This document shows, piece by piece, positions 1 through 9,684 of a stretch of 64,000 bases of DNA. The stretch spans positions 17,869 to 81,868 of the forward strand of contig DASRRH010000024.1 of assembly GCA_035695825.1 (NCBI GenBank), given 5' to 3'. The notes under the pieces were generated by a model. That model was not told the origin of the DNA and made no database searches. It saw nothing but the letters and a program-made list of their open reading frames with translations. Made by a program: the position numbers and the translations under genes. The stretch's first letter is position 1. Every line of letters starts with the position of its first letter. This stretch comes from JAKEFM01 sp035695825. Its GTDB lineage: Bacteria; Planctomycetota; UBA1135; JAKEFM01.

Positions 1-1424
<1,424 letters not shown>

Positions 1425-1457
1425 GGGATCAAAAGCCTTCTTTCTAGCGCGCCGGCC

Positions 1458-1751
1458 CTAGCGGCCGAGCGAGGCCAGGATCTCGTTGCCGTGGAGGACC
1501 TTGTACTCCTCCCCCTCGATGCGGACGTCCGTGCCGGCGTACTTGCCGAAGAGGACCTCCTCTCCGACGCCGACCGGGACGGACTCCCGCTTGCCGGTCT
1601 TCAGGAGCCGGCCGGGGCCGACCGCGCGGACCTTGCCCCGCTGCGGCTTCTCCTTGGCCGTGTCGGGGATCACGATCCCCCCGGTCGTCTTCTCCTCGGC
1701 CTCGAGGACCTGGATCACGACGCGATCGTCGAGCGGACGGATGCGGAGCAT
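1458..1751 (-). CDS. groES: GroES co-chaperonin
   Basis: Ten-kilodalton lid of the GroEL cage, 97 residues, normal length. It opens with the typical RPLDDRVVIQ strand. The region near residues 22-34 (TTGGIVIPDTAKEK) is the mobile loop that docks on GroEL. It ends with the family's usual ILA motif. It lies between two groEL genes, 18 bases after the upstream copy and 33 bases before the downstream one, so all three are probably one transcript and the single GroES may serve both GroEL rings. Confidence 0.97.
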   Translation of the reverse strand: MLRIRPLDDRVVIQVLEAEEKTTGGIVIPDTAKEKPQRGKVRAVGPGRLLKTGKRESVPVGVGEEVLFGKYAGTDVRIEGEEYKVLHGNEILASLGR

Positions 1752-1769
1752 GTTCGGTGTCCTCCGGGA

Positions 1770-3437
1770 CTAGTCGAAGTCTTCGCCGCCGAAGTCGTCC
1801 ATCCCCTCGTCCTCGCCGCCGCCTCCCGCGGCGGGCCTCCCCCCCCTCTTCTTCTCCTTCGGCTTCTCCGTGACGATCGCGTCCGTCATGAGGAGGAGCC
1901 CCGAGACCGACACGGCGTTCTCGAGGGCCGTCCGGACGACCTTCACGGGGTCGACGATCCCCATCGCGAGGAGGTCGCCGTACTCCCCCGTGAGGGCGTT
2001 GTAGCCGAAGTTCGGGTCCTTCTCGCGGAGCACGCGCCGGACGACGAGGGAGCCGTCGACCCCCGCGTTCCCCGCGATCGTCCGGATCGGGAGCGGGAGC
2101 GCCGCGCGAAGGATCGCGACGGCGAAGGCCTCGTCGCCGGGCAGCTTCAGGCGGTCGAGCACGGCAGCCGCCCGCAGGAGGGCGACCCCTCCGCCCGGCA
2201 CGATCCCCTCCTCGAGGGCGGCGCGGGTGGCGTGGTGGGCGTCCTCGTAGAGGGCCTTGCGCTCCTTCGCCTCGGTCTCCGTCGCCGCGCCGACGAGGAT
2301 CTGCGCGATCCCCCCCGTCAGCTTCGCGAGCCGCTCGAGGAGCTTCTCGCGGTCGTAGTCCGAGGTCGTCTCCTCGACCTGGCGGCGGATCTGCTTCGCG
2401 CGCGCGGAGATGTCCGGGGCCGAGCCCCCCCCTTCGAGGATCGTCGTGGTGTCCGCGTCCACGCGGACCTTCTTCGCCCGGCCGAGGTCGGCGATCGAGA
2501 GCGTCGCGAGGTCGATGCCGAGGTCCTTGAAGACGGGGCGCTTCGCCCCGGTCAGGATCGCGAGGTCCTCGAGCATCGAGCGGCGGCGGTCGCCATAACC
2601 GGGCGCCTTCACCGCGCAGCAGGAGAGGATCCCGCGCAGCCGGTTGACGACCAGGGTCGCGAGCGCCTCTCCCTCGACCTCCTCGGCGATCACGAGGAGG
2701 GGGCGGCCCGCCTCCCGGATCTTCTCGAGGAGGGGGAGGAGCTTCGAGACGCTCGAGAGCTTGTCCTCGTGGATGAGGACGAGGGCGTTCTCGAGGACGC
2801 ACTCCATCGCTTCCGGGTCCGTGACGAAGTGGGGGGAGAGGAAGCCGCGGTCGAACTGCATCCCCTCGACGATCTTCACCTCGGTCTCCGTCGAGCGTCC
2901 CTCCTCGACGGTGAGGACCCCGTCCTTCCCGACGCGCGAGAAGGCCTCCGCGATCTTCTTGCCGACTTCGGGGTCGTTGTTCGCGGAGATCGTCGCGACC
3001 TGCTCGACGCGGTCGGCCCGTCCCTCGACGGGCTTCGCCCCCTTCTTCAGCTCCTCGACGACCGCCACGCACCCCTTGTGGAGGCCTCGGTTCAGGTCCG
3101 CCGGGTTCGCTCCGGAGGTGATGAAGCGCAGCCCCTCGTGGAAGATCGCCTCGGCGAGGAGCGTCGCCGTCGTCGTCCCGTCCCCCGCCTGGTCGGAGGT
3201 CTTCGAGGCGACCTCCTTCACGAGCTGCGCCCCCATGTTCTCGAAGGGGTTCTCGAGGGAGATCTCCTCGGCGACCGTGACCCCGTCCTTCGTGATCGTG
3301 GGTCCGCCCCAACCCTTGTCGAGGACCGCGTTTCGCCCCCGGGGGCCGAGCGTGCTGACGACGGCTCGGGAGAGTTTCTGAACGCCCCGGCGAATCGCCT
3401 CCCTCGCCTCGGCGTCGAAGAGCAGTTGCTTGGCCAT
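1770..3437 (-). CDS. groEL: GroEL chaperonin, first copy in operon
   Basis: Complete 555-residue chaperonin. ATP-site residues are in the expected places: Asp51 in TKDGVTVAEE and Asp86 in GDGTTTAT, with the PGGGVALLR segment near residue 415. The C-terminus is acidic (DEGMDDFGGEDFD) and lacks the Gly-Gly-Met repeat typical of main housekeeping GroEL. The ATG at 3437 was chosen because the canonical MAKQLLFD start follows a strong GGGAGGAAA ribosome-binding site; the frame is open further upstream but carries no family sequence there. It is the first gene of groEL-groES-groEL. The promoter region at 3596-3666 carries two palindromes. A copy placed before groES may have a special substrate set, but that is inference. 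Confidence 0.95.
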   Translation of the reverse strand: MAKQLLFDAEAREAIRRGVQKLSRAVVSTLGPRGRNAVLDKGWGGPTITKDGVTVAEEISLENPFENMGAQLVKEVASKTSDQAGDGTTTATLLAEAIFHEGLRFITSGANPADLNRGLHKGCVAVVEELKKGAKPVEGRADRVEQVATISANNDPEVGKKIAEAFSRVGKDGVLTVEEGRSTETEVKIVEGMQFDRGFLSPHFVTDPEAMECVLENALVLIHEDKLSSVSKLLPLLEKIREAGRPLLVIAEEVEGEALATLVVNRLRGILSCCAVKAPGYGDRRRSMLEDLAILTGAKRPVFKDLGIDLATLSIADLGRAKKVRVDADTTTILEGGGSAPDISARAKQIRRQVEETTSDYDREKLLERLAKLTGGIAQILVGAATETEAKERKALYEDAHHATRAALEEGIVPGGGVALLRAAAVLDRLKLPGDEAFAVAILRAALPLPIRTIAGNAGVDGSLVVRRVLREKDPNFGYNALTGEYGDLLAMGIVDPVKVVRTALENAVSVSGLLLMTDAIVTEKPKEKKRGGRPAAGGGGEDEGMDDFGGEDFD

Positions 3438-3595
3438 GGAGCGTTTCCTCCCTCGGAAGGCGCGACGTAGGGGACGGGGAGCGTCCGATGCGAACCGACG
3501 GACCGGGACGCACGCGAGGGCGCAAAACGGGTGCCGCAGCCGACGTCGCCGGCCCCGGTCCCAACTCACGCGGGGAGCGATGCCTGGGTCGCCGG

Positions 3596-3666
3596 ATCGT
3601 AGGCCGTGCGCTGTCAGTGTGGCAGAGCGGCCCTCGGGGCTCTCCGCCCCGCTGCCGGTTTGGCAG
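3596..3666 (-). promoter_or_regulatory. Candidate groE promoter with two 15-bp palindromes
   Basis: On the plus strand, CTGTCAGTGTGGCAG (3611-3625) and CTGCCGGTTTGGCAG (3652-3666) fit one consensus, CTGYCRGTKTGGCAG, and are each near-perfect inverted repeats. They lie 41 bases apart centre to centre, about four helical turns. Reading toward groEL, CTGCCA (3625-3620) and TACGAT (3601-3596) could form -35 and -10 boxes 18 bases apart, so the inner palindrome would cover the -35 box. No CIRCE element (HrcA site) is seen. The role as heat-shock operator or alternative sigma site is inference. Confidence 0.5.
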
Positions 3667-3737
3667 TTGCCGCGGGCCCGGTTCGAGGTTAGGGATTCCG
3701 GCCTCCGGCCCCCTGGCGAGCCGGGGTACTCCTCGAC

Positions 3738-4973
3738 TTGCGCGCATTCCTCCTTCCGCTGACCGGGTTCCTCCCGCTGATCGGGCTCCTTCCGCCGATC
3801 GGATCCTTCCTTCACCCACGGGCGGTGGAGACGGCCTTCGAGATCCGGACGGTGGAGGAGGCGCTCCACCGTGGAGATATCGCGGGGCTCTCGGGCACGC
3901 GGCTCGAGGTCGCCACCTCGTCGGGAACGGTCGGCATCGACTGCAGGGACGTCCTCTGCGCGACCGCGATTCAGCCCCCCGTCGTGGGCCCCTCGCCCTC
4001 CTCCCTCCTCGAGCTGGCGGATGGCGACGTCCTCTTCGGGACGGTCGACTCCGGCAAGGGGGACGTCCTCTCCGTTCACGGACCTGGGGAGGGTCTCCTC
4101 GAAGTGGCGGTCGGGAGCCTGCGGCGGTGGATCCACCTCGGCAACGCCGCCGGGCGCTCCGCCGAGAGCTTCGCGCCCGCGCCGGACGCGGACCGCCTCT
4201 ATCTCCCGGCGCCCGGGGGGCTCGACCACCTCGACGGGACCCTCTCGGGCTTCGACGGGGACGGTTTCACCTTCGAGAGCGCGCTCGGGAAGACCCGCAG
4301 GACTTTCGCCGAGAGCGCCGCCCTCGTCCTGGCGCCGGAGGGGAGCCCGCCCGCGAGGTCGGATCTCCTCGCGCTCGTCGAGTTCGGGGACGGGTCCCGC
4401 CTGACCGGCCGCCTCGTCGGCCTCGAGGGGGGGGAGCTGTCGATCGCCCCCTCCTGGGCCCCGCTCGTCCGGTTCCGGCTCGACCGGGTCGCCTCGATCC
4501 GCTTCCGCAACGGTCGTTACGTCTACCTCTCCGAGCTCGAGCCGATCGAGGCGGTCGAGACCCCCTATTTCGGAGGGGCCGACGCGCTGCGGTTTCCCTA
4601 CCAGAAGGACCGAAGCGTCGGCGGGGGGAGGCTCCGCTGCGGGGGGCGCGTCTACGCGCGCGGCCTCGGGCTCCACTCCCGCACCGTCCTGCGCTACGGC
4701 CTCGAGGCGAAGTACGCACGGTTCCGGGCGCTCGCGGGGATCGACGACGAGGTCCTCGGATTCGCCTTTTCCGGCTCGGCCCTCCTCCGCATCGCCGTCG
4801 ACGGCAAGGTCGTCTACGCCTCCCCGCCGCTGCGCGCGGGAGGGGAGCCGCTGCGGATCCCCGAGATCGACCTCAAGGACGCGCGCGAGCTGCGCGTCGA
4901 GGCCGACTACGGCGAGGACTTCCACGTCGGCGACCGCGTCGACCTGCTCGAGCCGGTCCTGGTCCGCGGATGA
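3738..4973 (+). CDS. Secreted NPCBM/NEW2-domain carbohydrate-binding protein
   Basis: A 411-residue protein with a hydrophobic N-terminus (ALLPLTG-like repeats, residues 3-25) acting as signal peptide. The C-terminal part (about residues 270-410) is an NPCBM domain, the module originally described beside glycosidases: the segment YLSELEP, the YQKDRSVGGG motif, GLGLHS and GIDDEV are all recognisable. The middle consists of strand-rich repeats containing 'GDGSRLTGRLVGLEGGELSI'-like units, also typical of planctomycete secreted proteins. The start is a TTG at 3738; no good ribosome-binding site precedes it, so the start is uncertain. The stop overlaps the start of the von Willebrand A gene by four bases (ATGA), which implies coupled translation. 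It probably binds glycans at the cell surface. Confidence 0.8.
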   Translation: MRAFLLPLTGFLPLIGLLPPIGSFLHPRAVETAFEIRTVEEALHRGDIAGLSGTRLEVATSSGTVGIDCRDVLCATAIQPPVVGPSPSSLLELADGDVLFGTVDSGKGDVLSVHGPGEGLLEVAVGSLRRWIHLGNAAGRSAESFAPAPDADRLYLPAPGGLDHLDGTLSGFDGDGFTFESALGKTRRTFAESAALVLAPEGSPPARSDLLALVEFGDGSRLTGRLVGLEGGELSIAPSWAPLVRFRLDRVASIRFRNGRYVYLSELEPIEAVETPYFGGADALRFPYQKDRSVGGGRLRCGGRVYARGLGLHSRTVLRYGLEAKYARFRALAGIDDEVLGFAFSGSALLRIAVDGKVVYASPPLRAGGEPLRIPEIDLKDARELRVEADYGEDFHVGDRVDLLEPVLVRG

Positions 4974-7075
4974 AGCGTCTCGCCGCGGGCGCGTACGCTC
5001 TCGCGGCCCTCCTCCTCCTCCTCGCTCTCGGCTCCCTCGGGGAGGAACCGCGCCCGCCCGCCGGGCCGGCTCCCCTTCTCGCGGGTCCGGCCCGCCCGGT
5101 CGAGCGCGCGGTCCTCGAGAGGGAGGACTCGGCCGCCCTCGTCGTCCCCTCCTGCGCGCGCGCCGGACGCCCCTTCGTTCTCGAATGCGAGGGGGCCGAT
5201 CCGAGGAAGGACGCCTCCCTCCGGGTGGACGGCTCCCCCCTCCCGGCGGAGCCGGTTTCGGGGCCGGGTCCCCTCGCGCGGGTCCGCGTCACCCTCCACG
5301 AAGAGGGGTGGCGCGGGATCGAGGTCGCGCGCCCGGCGGGCGAGGACCTCGTCGCGTGGGTCCGGGTTGGTCCGCCGGTGAAGGTCGCGTGGGTCGGCCC
5401 CGATTCGCCGGTTGCCCGCCATCTCGAGGACGCGGGCTTCCTCCTCGAGAGGAGCCTCGTTCCCGGCGCGGACCTTCTCGTGCTCGCTTCGGCCGCGGCG
5501 GGACCCGAGGAGGTCGAGCGCTTCGCGCGCGAGGGAGGGGGCGTCCTGCTCCTAGGCGGGGAGGCCCTCCGCGCGTTCGGCGGGGAGATCTGGTCGCCCG
5601 TCGAGCCGGAGCCTCCGAGGGACGCGACCGAAGGGTCCGAGTCGGAGCCTGCGCCGACCTCCGCCCCGGGAGGGTCCGCGCCGTCCCCCGAGAGGGTGCG
5701 CACCGAGAGCGCAACCGTCTCCTTGATCCTCCTGATCGACCGGTCCGGGTCGATGGCCGGCGCGAAGCTCGAGCGCGCGAGGGAGGCGGCGCTCGCCTCC
5801 GCCGAGACCCTCGATCCCGAGGACCGCGTCGCGGTGGTCGCATTCGACGTGACGGCGGAGGAGGTGTTCCCCCTCGGAAAGGCCGGAGAGAAGGAGGAGA
5901 TCCGCCGATCGGTCGCGACCTTGCGCGCGGAGGGGGGGACGCGCTTCGCCCCCGCGCTCCGGCGGGCGACCGAGATCGCGCGCGCCTCCCCGCCCGGGAT
6001 CCGGCACGCCATCCTCCTCTCGGACGGGATGACCGAGGACTGGGAGACCTCCGACTACCCGAGGATGGTGCGCGAGGCGCGCGCGAGCGGCGTCACCCTC
6101 TCGACGGTCGGTTTCTTCCGTCCGGGCGAGCGCGGGGACGAGCCCTTGGCGCTCCTCGCTCGATGGGGAGGAGGGCGCTTCTACCCGGTCGAGGATCCCC
6201 GCGAGATCCCGCAGGTCTTCACGCTCGAGGCCCGCCGGGTGGCGGGGTCCGTCCGCCCCGGGAGGGAGCGCTCTCCCGCCTCCGGGCCGGTGCCCTCGGC
6301 CCCCCGAGTCGAGCCGGCCGAGCCCCCCTCGCGCCCGGCTCCTCCGCTCTTCACCGCGAGGCTCGTCGAGAGGCACGACTCCCTCGAAGGGGTCGACCTC
6401 TCTTCGGCCCCTCCGTTCGATGCCTACCTCCCGGCGCGCCCGCGCCCCCGCGCGGCCGTCCCCCTCCGGGTCGAGCCGACGGGCGATCCCCTCCTCGCCC
6501 TCCGTAGCGTCGGGTCGGGGTGGATCGCCGCATGGTGCGGAGACGGGGGAGAAGGGGCCTTTTCCCCATGGGTCCGGAGCGGCGACCTCCTCCGACTCGG
6601 CCTCGCGCTCTCGGAGTTCCTCCGGCGCGGCGACGGAGCGGAGGTGACCTGGAGGCTCGAGGCCTACGGAGAGAGCGGCCTCCTCGAGGGACGGGCCGGA
6701 GGGGCCCCACCGGGGCTCCTTCGGTCGGCGCGGAGTCTCGACGCCTGGACCCGGAGGGTCGACCTCGATCCTCCGCTCCGGGGGGCTCTCGGCCCGGACG
6801 GCGCGGGGAGGCTTCGCTCCTCCCTGCGCCGGGTCGCCCCATTGCCCGAGGCCTCCCCGCCCGGACCGGCTTCGGCACCTTCCTCGAGGCCGCTCGACCC
6901 GATCCCTGCGCCCGCGCGGGGACCGGGACTCCTCTTCGGGGGCGCGGCCCTCGCCCTCGCGGCCGGCGAGGGGGCCCGCCGCCTCCCCTCCTCGCCTCAG
7001 CGCCGGCCGCCCCGGCCTTCCTTCCGGGTCGGGGAGTCGGAGGGGGGCGAGGCCTCGCGGGCCGGCTCCCGATAG
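4970..7075 (+). CDS. Membrane-anchored von Willebrand factor A domain protein
   Basis: A 701-residue protein with an N-terminal hydrophobic segment (residues 4-22). A large extracytoplasmic region follows, with a class-I glutamine-amidotransferase-like fold (DLLVLASAA... GGGVLLLGG) before the VWA domain. The metal-ion-dependent adhesion site is intact: DRSGSM at residue 257, a Thr in GGTRFAP and Asp in LLSDGMTED. The C-terminus has a proline-rich stretch and a second hydrophobic segment (LLFGGAALALAAG). Such proteins bind protein partners or surfaces through Mg2+. It is translationally coupled to the NPCBM gene. Its last 79 bases overlap, tail to tail, the end of the GGDEF gene on the other strand. 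Confidence 0.8.
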   Translation: MKRLAAGAYALAALLLLLALGSLGEEPRPPAGPAPLLAGPARPVERAVLEREDSAALVVPSCARAGRPFVLECEGADPRKDASLRVDGSPLPAEPVSGPGPLARVRVTLHEEGWRGIEVARPAGEDLVAWVRVGPPVKVAWVGPDSPVARHLEDAGFLLERSLVPGADLLVLASAAAGPEEVERFAREGGGVLLLGGEALRAFGGEIWSPVEPEPPRDATEGSESEPAPTSAPGGSAPSPERVRTESATVSLILLIDRSGSMAGAKLERAREAALASAETLDPEDRVAVVAFDVTAEEVFPLGKAGEKEEIRRSVATLRAEGGTRFAPALRRATEIARASPPGIRHAILLSDGMTEDWETSDYPRMVREARASGVTLSTVGFFRPGERGDEPLALLARWGGGRFYPVEDPREIPQVFTLEARRVAGSVRPGRERSPASGPVPSAPRVEPAEPPSRPAPPLFTARLVERHDSLEGVDLSSAPPFDAYLPARPRPRAAVPLRVEPTGDPLLALRSVGSGWIAAWCGDGGEGAFSPWVRSGDLLRLGLALSEFLRRGDGAEVTWRLEAYGESGLLEGRAGGAPPGLLRSARSLDAWTRRVDLDPPLRGALGPDGAGRLRSSLRRVAPLPEASPPGPASAPSSRPLDPIPAPARGPGLLFGGAALALAAGEGARRLPSSPQRRPPRPSFRVGESEGGEASRAGSR

Positions 7076-8010
7076 AACCGGACGCAGTCCTTCCCCTTCT
7101 TCGCCTCCTTCAACGCCTCGTTGGCGCGCTCGATCAGGCGGACGGGGGGCGTCGCGTCGCGCGTCCCCTCCTTCGCGGGGGGGTAGTAGGTGGCGCCTCC
7201 GATGCTCGTCGTGACGGACCACATCCGGCCGCTCCCGAGGTCGACCGAGCGGCGGATCGCGGCCCGGACCCGCTCGGCCGCGGCGAGCGCGTTCGTCTGG
7301 TCGGTCTCGGGGAGGAGGAGGATGAACTCATCCCCGCCGTAGCGGAAGGCGATGTCCTCGCGGCGCTTCTCCTGGAGGAGGGTCTTCGCGAACGACGCGA
7401 GCACCTCGTTCGCGAAGGGGTAGGAGGTCTCCGTGTTGAGCTTCTTGAAGTCGTCGAGGTCGATCAGGAGGAGCGAGAGAGGGTGGCCCCTCCGCCGCGC
7501 GCGCTGGAACTCCTCGGGGAGCCGCTCGTCGAGGAGGTGGCGGTGGTTGAAGAGGCCCGTCCCGTAGTCCCGGATCGACTGGTCGCGGAGCCTACGAAGA
7601 TCGTCGGCGTGCCGGAGGATGCGCTCGATCTCGAAGACGGCCTGCTCCACGGTGAGGGGCCGGCGCGCGAGGCCGTCGAGCGGGCCCACGGCGGCCTCGA
7701 AGGAGGAGAGGGAGGCGAAGGGGGCGTCGGGCTCGAGGACGAGGAGGAGGGGAACCGGCGGGACGCCCGGCTCCGCGCCGGCGCTCCGCGCCGTCCCGAG
7801 CCGCTTTGCCTCCTGCGACTCGCGCTCCGGATCGAGGAGCGGGGCGAAGACGAGGAGGTCGGGTCGCTCCTTGCCGAGGGACGAGAGGGTCGCGCGGAGC
7901 GAGGCCGTCCGCGCCACCCGGAAGCCCCTCGCCCGCAGGACGAGCTCGAGCGCGCTCCAGTCGTCGCCGGCGTGATTGGCGAGGAGGATGGTCGGGGGCG
8001 GGCGGTCCAC
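6997..8010 (-). CDS. Diguanylate cyclase with degenerate receiver domain
   Basis: Makes the second messenger c-di-GMP from two GTP. About 337 residues. The N-terminal 120 residues look like a response-regulator receiver domain (TILLANHAGDDWSALELVLRARGF...) but the strand that should end in the phosphorylated Asp reads LLVFAPLL, so it is probably not phosphorylated. The GGDEF domain is intact (YGGDEF near residue 223) and an RxxD inhibitory site (RRED) lies five residues before it, so product inhibition is expected. The start was placed at GTG 8010, with GGGAGGGGAG upstream; no ATG is available. It stands alone, divergent from rpsB. Confidence 0.82.
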   Translation of the reverse strand: MDRPPPTILLANHAGDDWSALELVLRARGFRVARTASLRATLSSLGKERPDLLVFAPLLDPERESQEAKRLGTARSAGAEPGVPPVPLLLVLEPDAPFASLSSFEAAVGPLDGLARRPLTVEQAVFEIERILRHADDLRRLRDQSIRDYGTGLFNHRHLLDERLPEEFQRARRRGHPLSLLLIDLDDFKKLNTETSYPFANEVLASFAKTLLQEKRREDIAFRYGGDEFILLLPETDQTNALAAAERVRAAIRRSVDLGSGRMWSVTTSIGGATYYPPAKEGTRDATPPVRLIERANEALKEAKKGKDCVRFYREPAREASPPSDSPTRKEGRGGRR

Positions 8011-8129
8011 GGCCGATTCGTCGAGTCTCCCCTCCCGGGGGGAAGCGCACGGTGCCCTTCCCTCTGCGGCCGCCCCCTTGGAGGGCCGCACCGTCGAGAG
8101 GAGTATACGCGCCCCCGATCCGCCTCGCC

Positions 8130-8157
8130 TTGACGCAGGGGGGAGCGTGGCTAGAAT
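8130..8157 (+). promoter_or_regulatory. Sigma-70-type promoter of the rpsB cluster
   Basis: TTGACG (8130-8135), 16-base spacer, TAGAAT (8152-8157), about 45 bases before the rpsB start. It is the best promoter match in the window and suits a highly expressed ribosomal operon. Confidence 0.75.
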
Positions 8158-8202
8158 CGCGCCTCCTTTTCGGCCGGGAGACGCTCCGGCCGCCGAACCC
8201 CT

Positions 8203-9057
8203 TTGCCGGAAACGTTGACGATCGACCGCCTGATCGAAGCGGGGGTCCACTTCGGGTGTCGCGCGAACCGCTGGAACCCGAAGATGAAGCCCTTCATCCT
8301 CGGGAAGCGCCACCTGATCCACCTGATCGACCTGCGCCAGACGGTGCGGGGGTTGCTCCGGTCGGAGCACTTCCTCTCCCGGATCGCCTCGACCGGGTCC
8401 CCCGTCCTCTTCGTCGGGTCGAAGCGGCCGATCCGCACCGTCGTCGAGGAGCAGGCGAAGCGGTGCGGCTCCCCCTACGTCGCCGAGCGCTGGATCGGCG
8501 GGACGCTGACGAACTTCGCCGTCATCCGCCGGCGCCTCGCGCGTCTGGAGGAGCTCGAGCGGATGGAGGAGGACGGCTCCCTCGAGCGCCAGTCGAAGAA
8601 GATGATGTCGGCCCTCCGGCGCGAGAAGGAGAAGATCGCCCGCAACCTCGAGGGGATCCGCGCGATGGCGACCCTTCCCGGCGCGATCGTCATCGTCGAC
8701 CCGCGCCGCGAGGACATCGCGGCGCAGGAGGCGCGCCGCACGGGCATCCCCTCGATCTGCCTCCTCGACACGGACTGCGACCCCGACCTCGCCGACATCC
8801 CGATCCCCGGCAACGACGACGCGATCAAGTCCGTCGGCCTCGTCCTCGGCCGCCTCGCCGAGGCGGTCCTCGAGGGGAAGGCGGCCTACGAGACGACCGG
8901 GGCGATGGAGGAGCGCGCCTCCGAGGGGGGCGGGGAGGAGGTCCGTCCGTCGCGCGGGGAAGGGCCGCCGCGCCCGCGCGCCGCCCGCTCCGGGGGACGG
9001 GTCGAGACGGCCACGGTCGCGGAAGCCGGCGAGGGCGGGGACGCCCCCCGGCGCTGA
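8203..9057 (+). CDS. rpsB: Ribosomal protein S2
   Basis: Component of the 30S subunit. 284 residues: the usual S2 fold covers about residues 1-225 (EAGVHFGCRANRWNPKMKPFILG, GSKRPIRTVVEEQA, RWIGGTLTNF, DPRREDIAAQEARRTGIPSICLLDTDCDPD), followed by a charged low-complexity tail of about 60 residues seen in some phyla. The start is a TTG at 8203 or the in-frame TTG at 8215; no ATG is available. First gene of rpsB-tsf-pyrH-frr, a conserved bacterial order. Confidence 0.95.
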   Translation: MPETLTIDRLIEAGVHFGCRANRWNPKMKPFILGKRHLIHLIDLRQTVRGLLRSEHFLSRIASTGSPVLFVGSKRPIRTVVEEQAKRCGSPYVAERWIGGTLTNFAVIRRRLARLEELERMEEDGSLERQSKKMMSALRREKEKIARNLEGIRAMATLPGAIVIVDPRREDIAAQEARRTGIPSICLLDTDCDPDLADIPIPGNDDAIKSVGLVLGRLAEAVLEGKAAYETTGAMEERASEGGGEEVRPSRGEGPPRPRAARSGGRVETATVAEAGEGGDAPRR

Positions 9058-9077
9058 CCGGGAAGCGAGGGGACGTC

Positions 9078-9665
9078 GTGGAGATCTCCGCCGACCTCGT
9101 GCGCACCCTGCGCGAGTCGACGGGCGCGGGGCTGATGGACTGCAAGCGCGCGCTCGTCGAGGCCGCGGGGGACGCCGACCGCGCCGTGGAGCTCCTCCGG
9201 CGCTGGGGGATCTCGAGCGCCGCCCGCCGCGCCGGCCGCGTGACGAAGGAAGGGCGCGTCGGCTGCTACATCCACCACGACGGGAAGAAGGGGGTCCTCG
9301 TCGAGGTCGCGTGCGAGACCGACTTCGTCGCCCGCTCCGATCGGTTCGGCCAGGTCGTGAGGGACGTCGCCCTCCACATCGCGGCGGCGCGGCCGCGGTG
9401 GGCGAGCCGCGAGGAGGTCCCCCCCGAGGTCGTCGCGAAGGAGCGCGACCTGCACCGCGACGGGGTCTCGGGGAAGCCCTCCGACGTCGCGGAGCGCATC
9501 CTCGACGGGAAGATGAAGAAGTTCTTCGCGGAGACGGTCCTCCTCGACCAGCCGTTCGTGAAGGACGAGTCGCGGACGGTGGGGGCACTCCTCCAGGAGG
9601 CGATCGCGGCCCTCGGGGAGAACCTGGTCGTCCGTCGCTTCGCCCACTTCGAGATCGGCGGGTGA
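9078..9665 (+). CDS. tsf: Elongation factor Ts
   Basis: Nucleotide-exchange factor for EF-Tu. 195 residues, the short form known from Thermus-like lineages rather than the roughly 280-residue Escherichia form. The N-terminal helical module (LRESTGAGLMDCKRAL) and the EF-Tu-contacting motif TDFVAR are present, followed by a single core domain. The GTG at 9078 is preceded by GCGAGGGG at good distance. It lies 20 bases after rpsB and 19 bases before pyrH in the same operon. Confidence 0.95.
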   Translation: MEISADLVRTLRESTGAGLMDCKRALVEAAGDADRAVELLRRWGISSAARRAGRVTKEGRVGCYIHHDGKKGVLVEVACETDFVARSDRFGQVVRDVALHIAAARPRWASREEVPPEVVAKERDLHRDGVSGKPSDVAERILDGKMKKFFAETVLLDQPFVKDESRTVGALLQEAIAALGENLVVRRFAHFEIGG

Positions 9666-9684
9666 CGGTCGGAGGGTCGCCCCC

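Noticed and set aside
3438..3737. Search for a CIRCE element before groEL
   Set aside because: No TTAGCACTC-N9-GAGTGCTAA or close variant was found on either strand.
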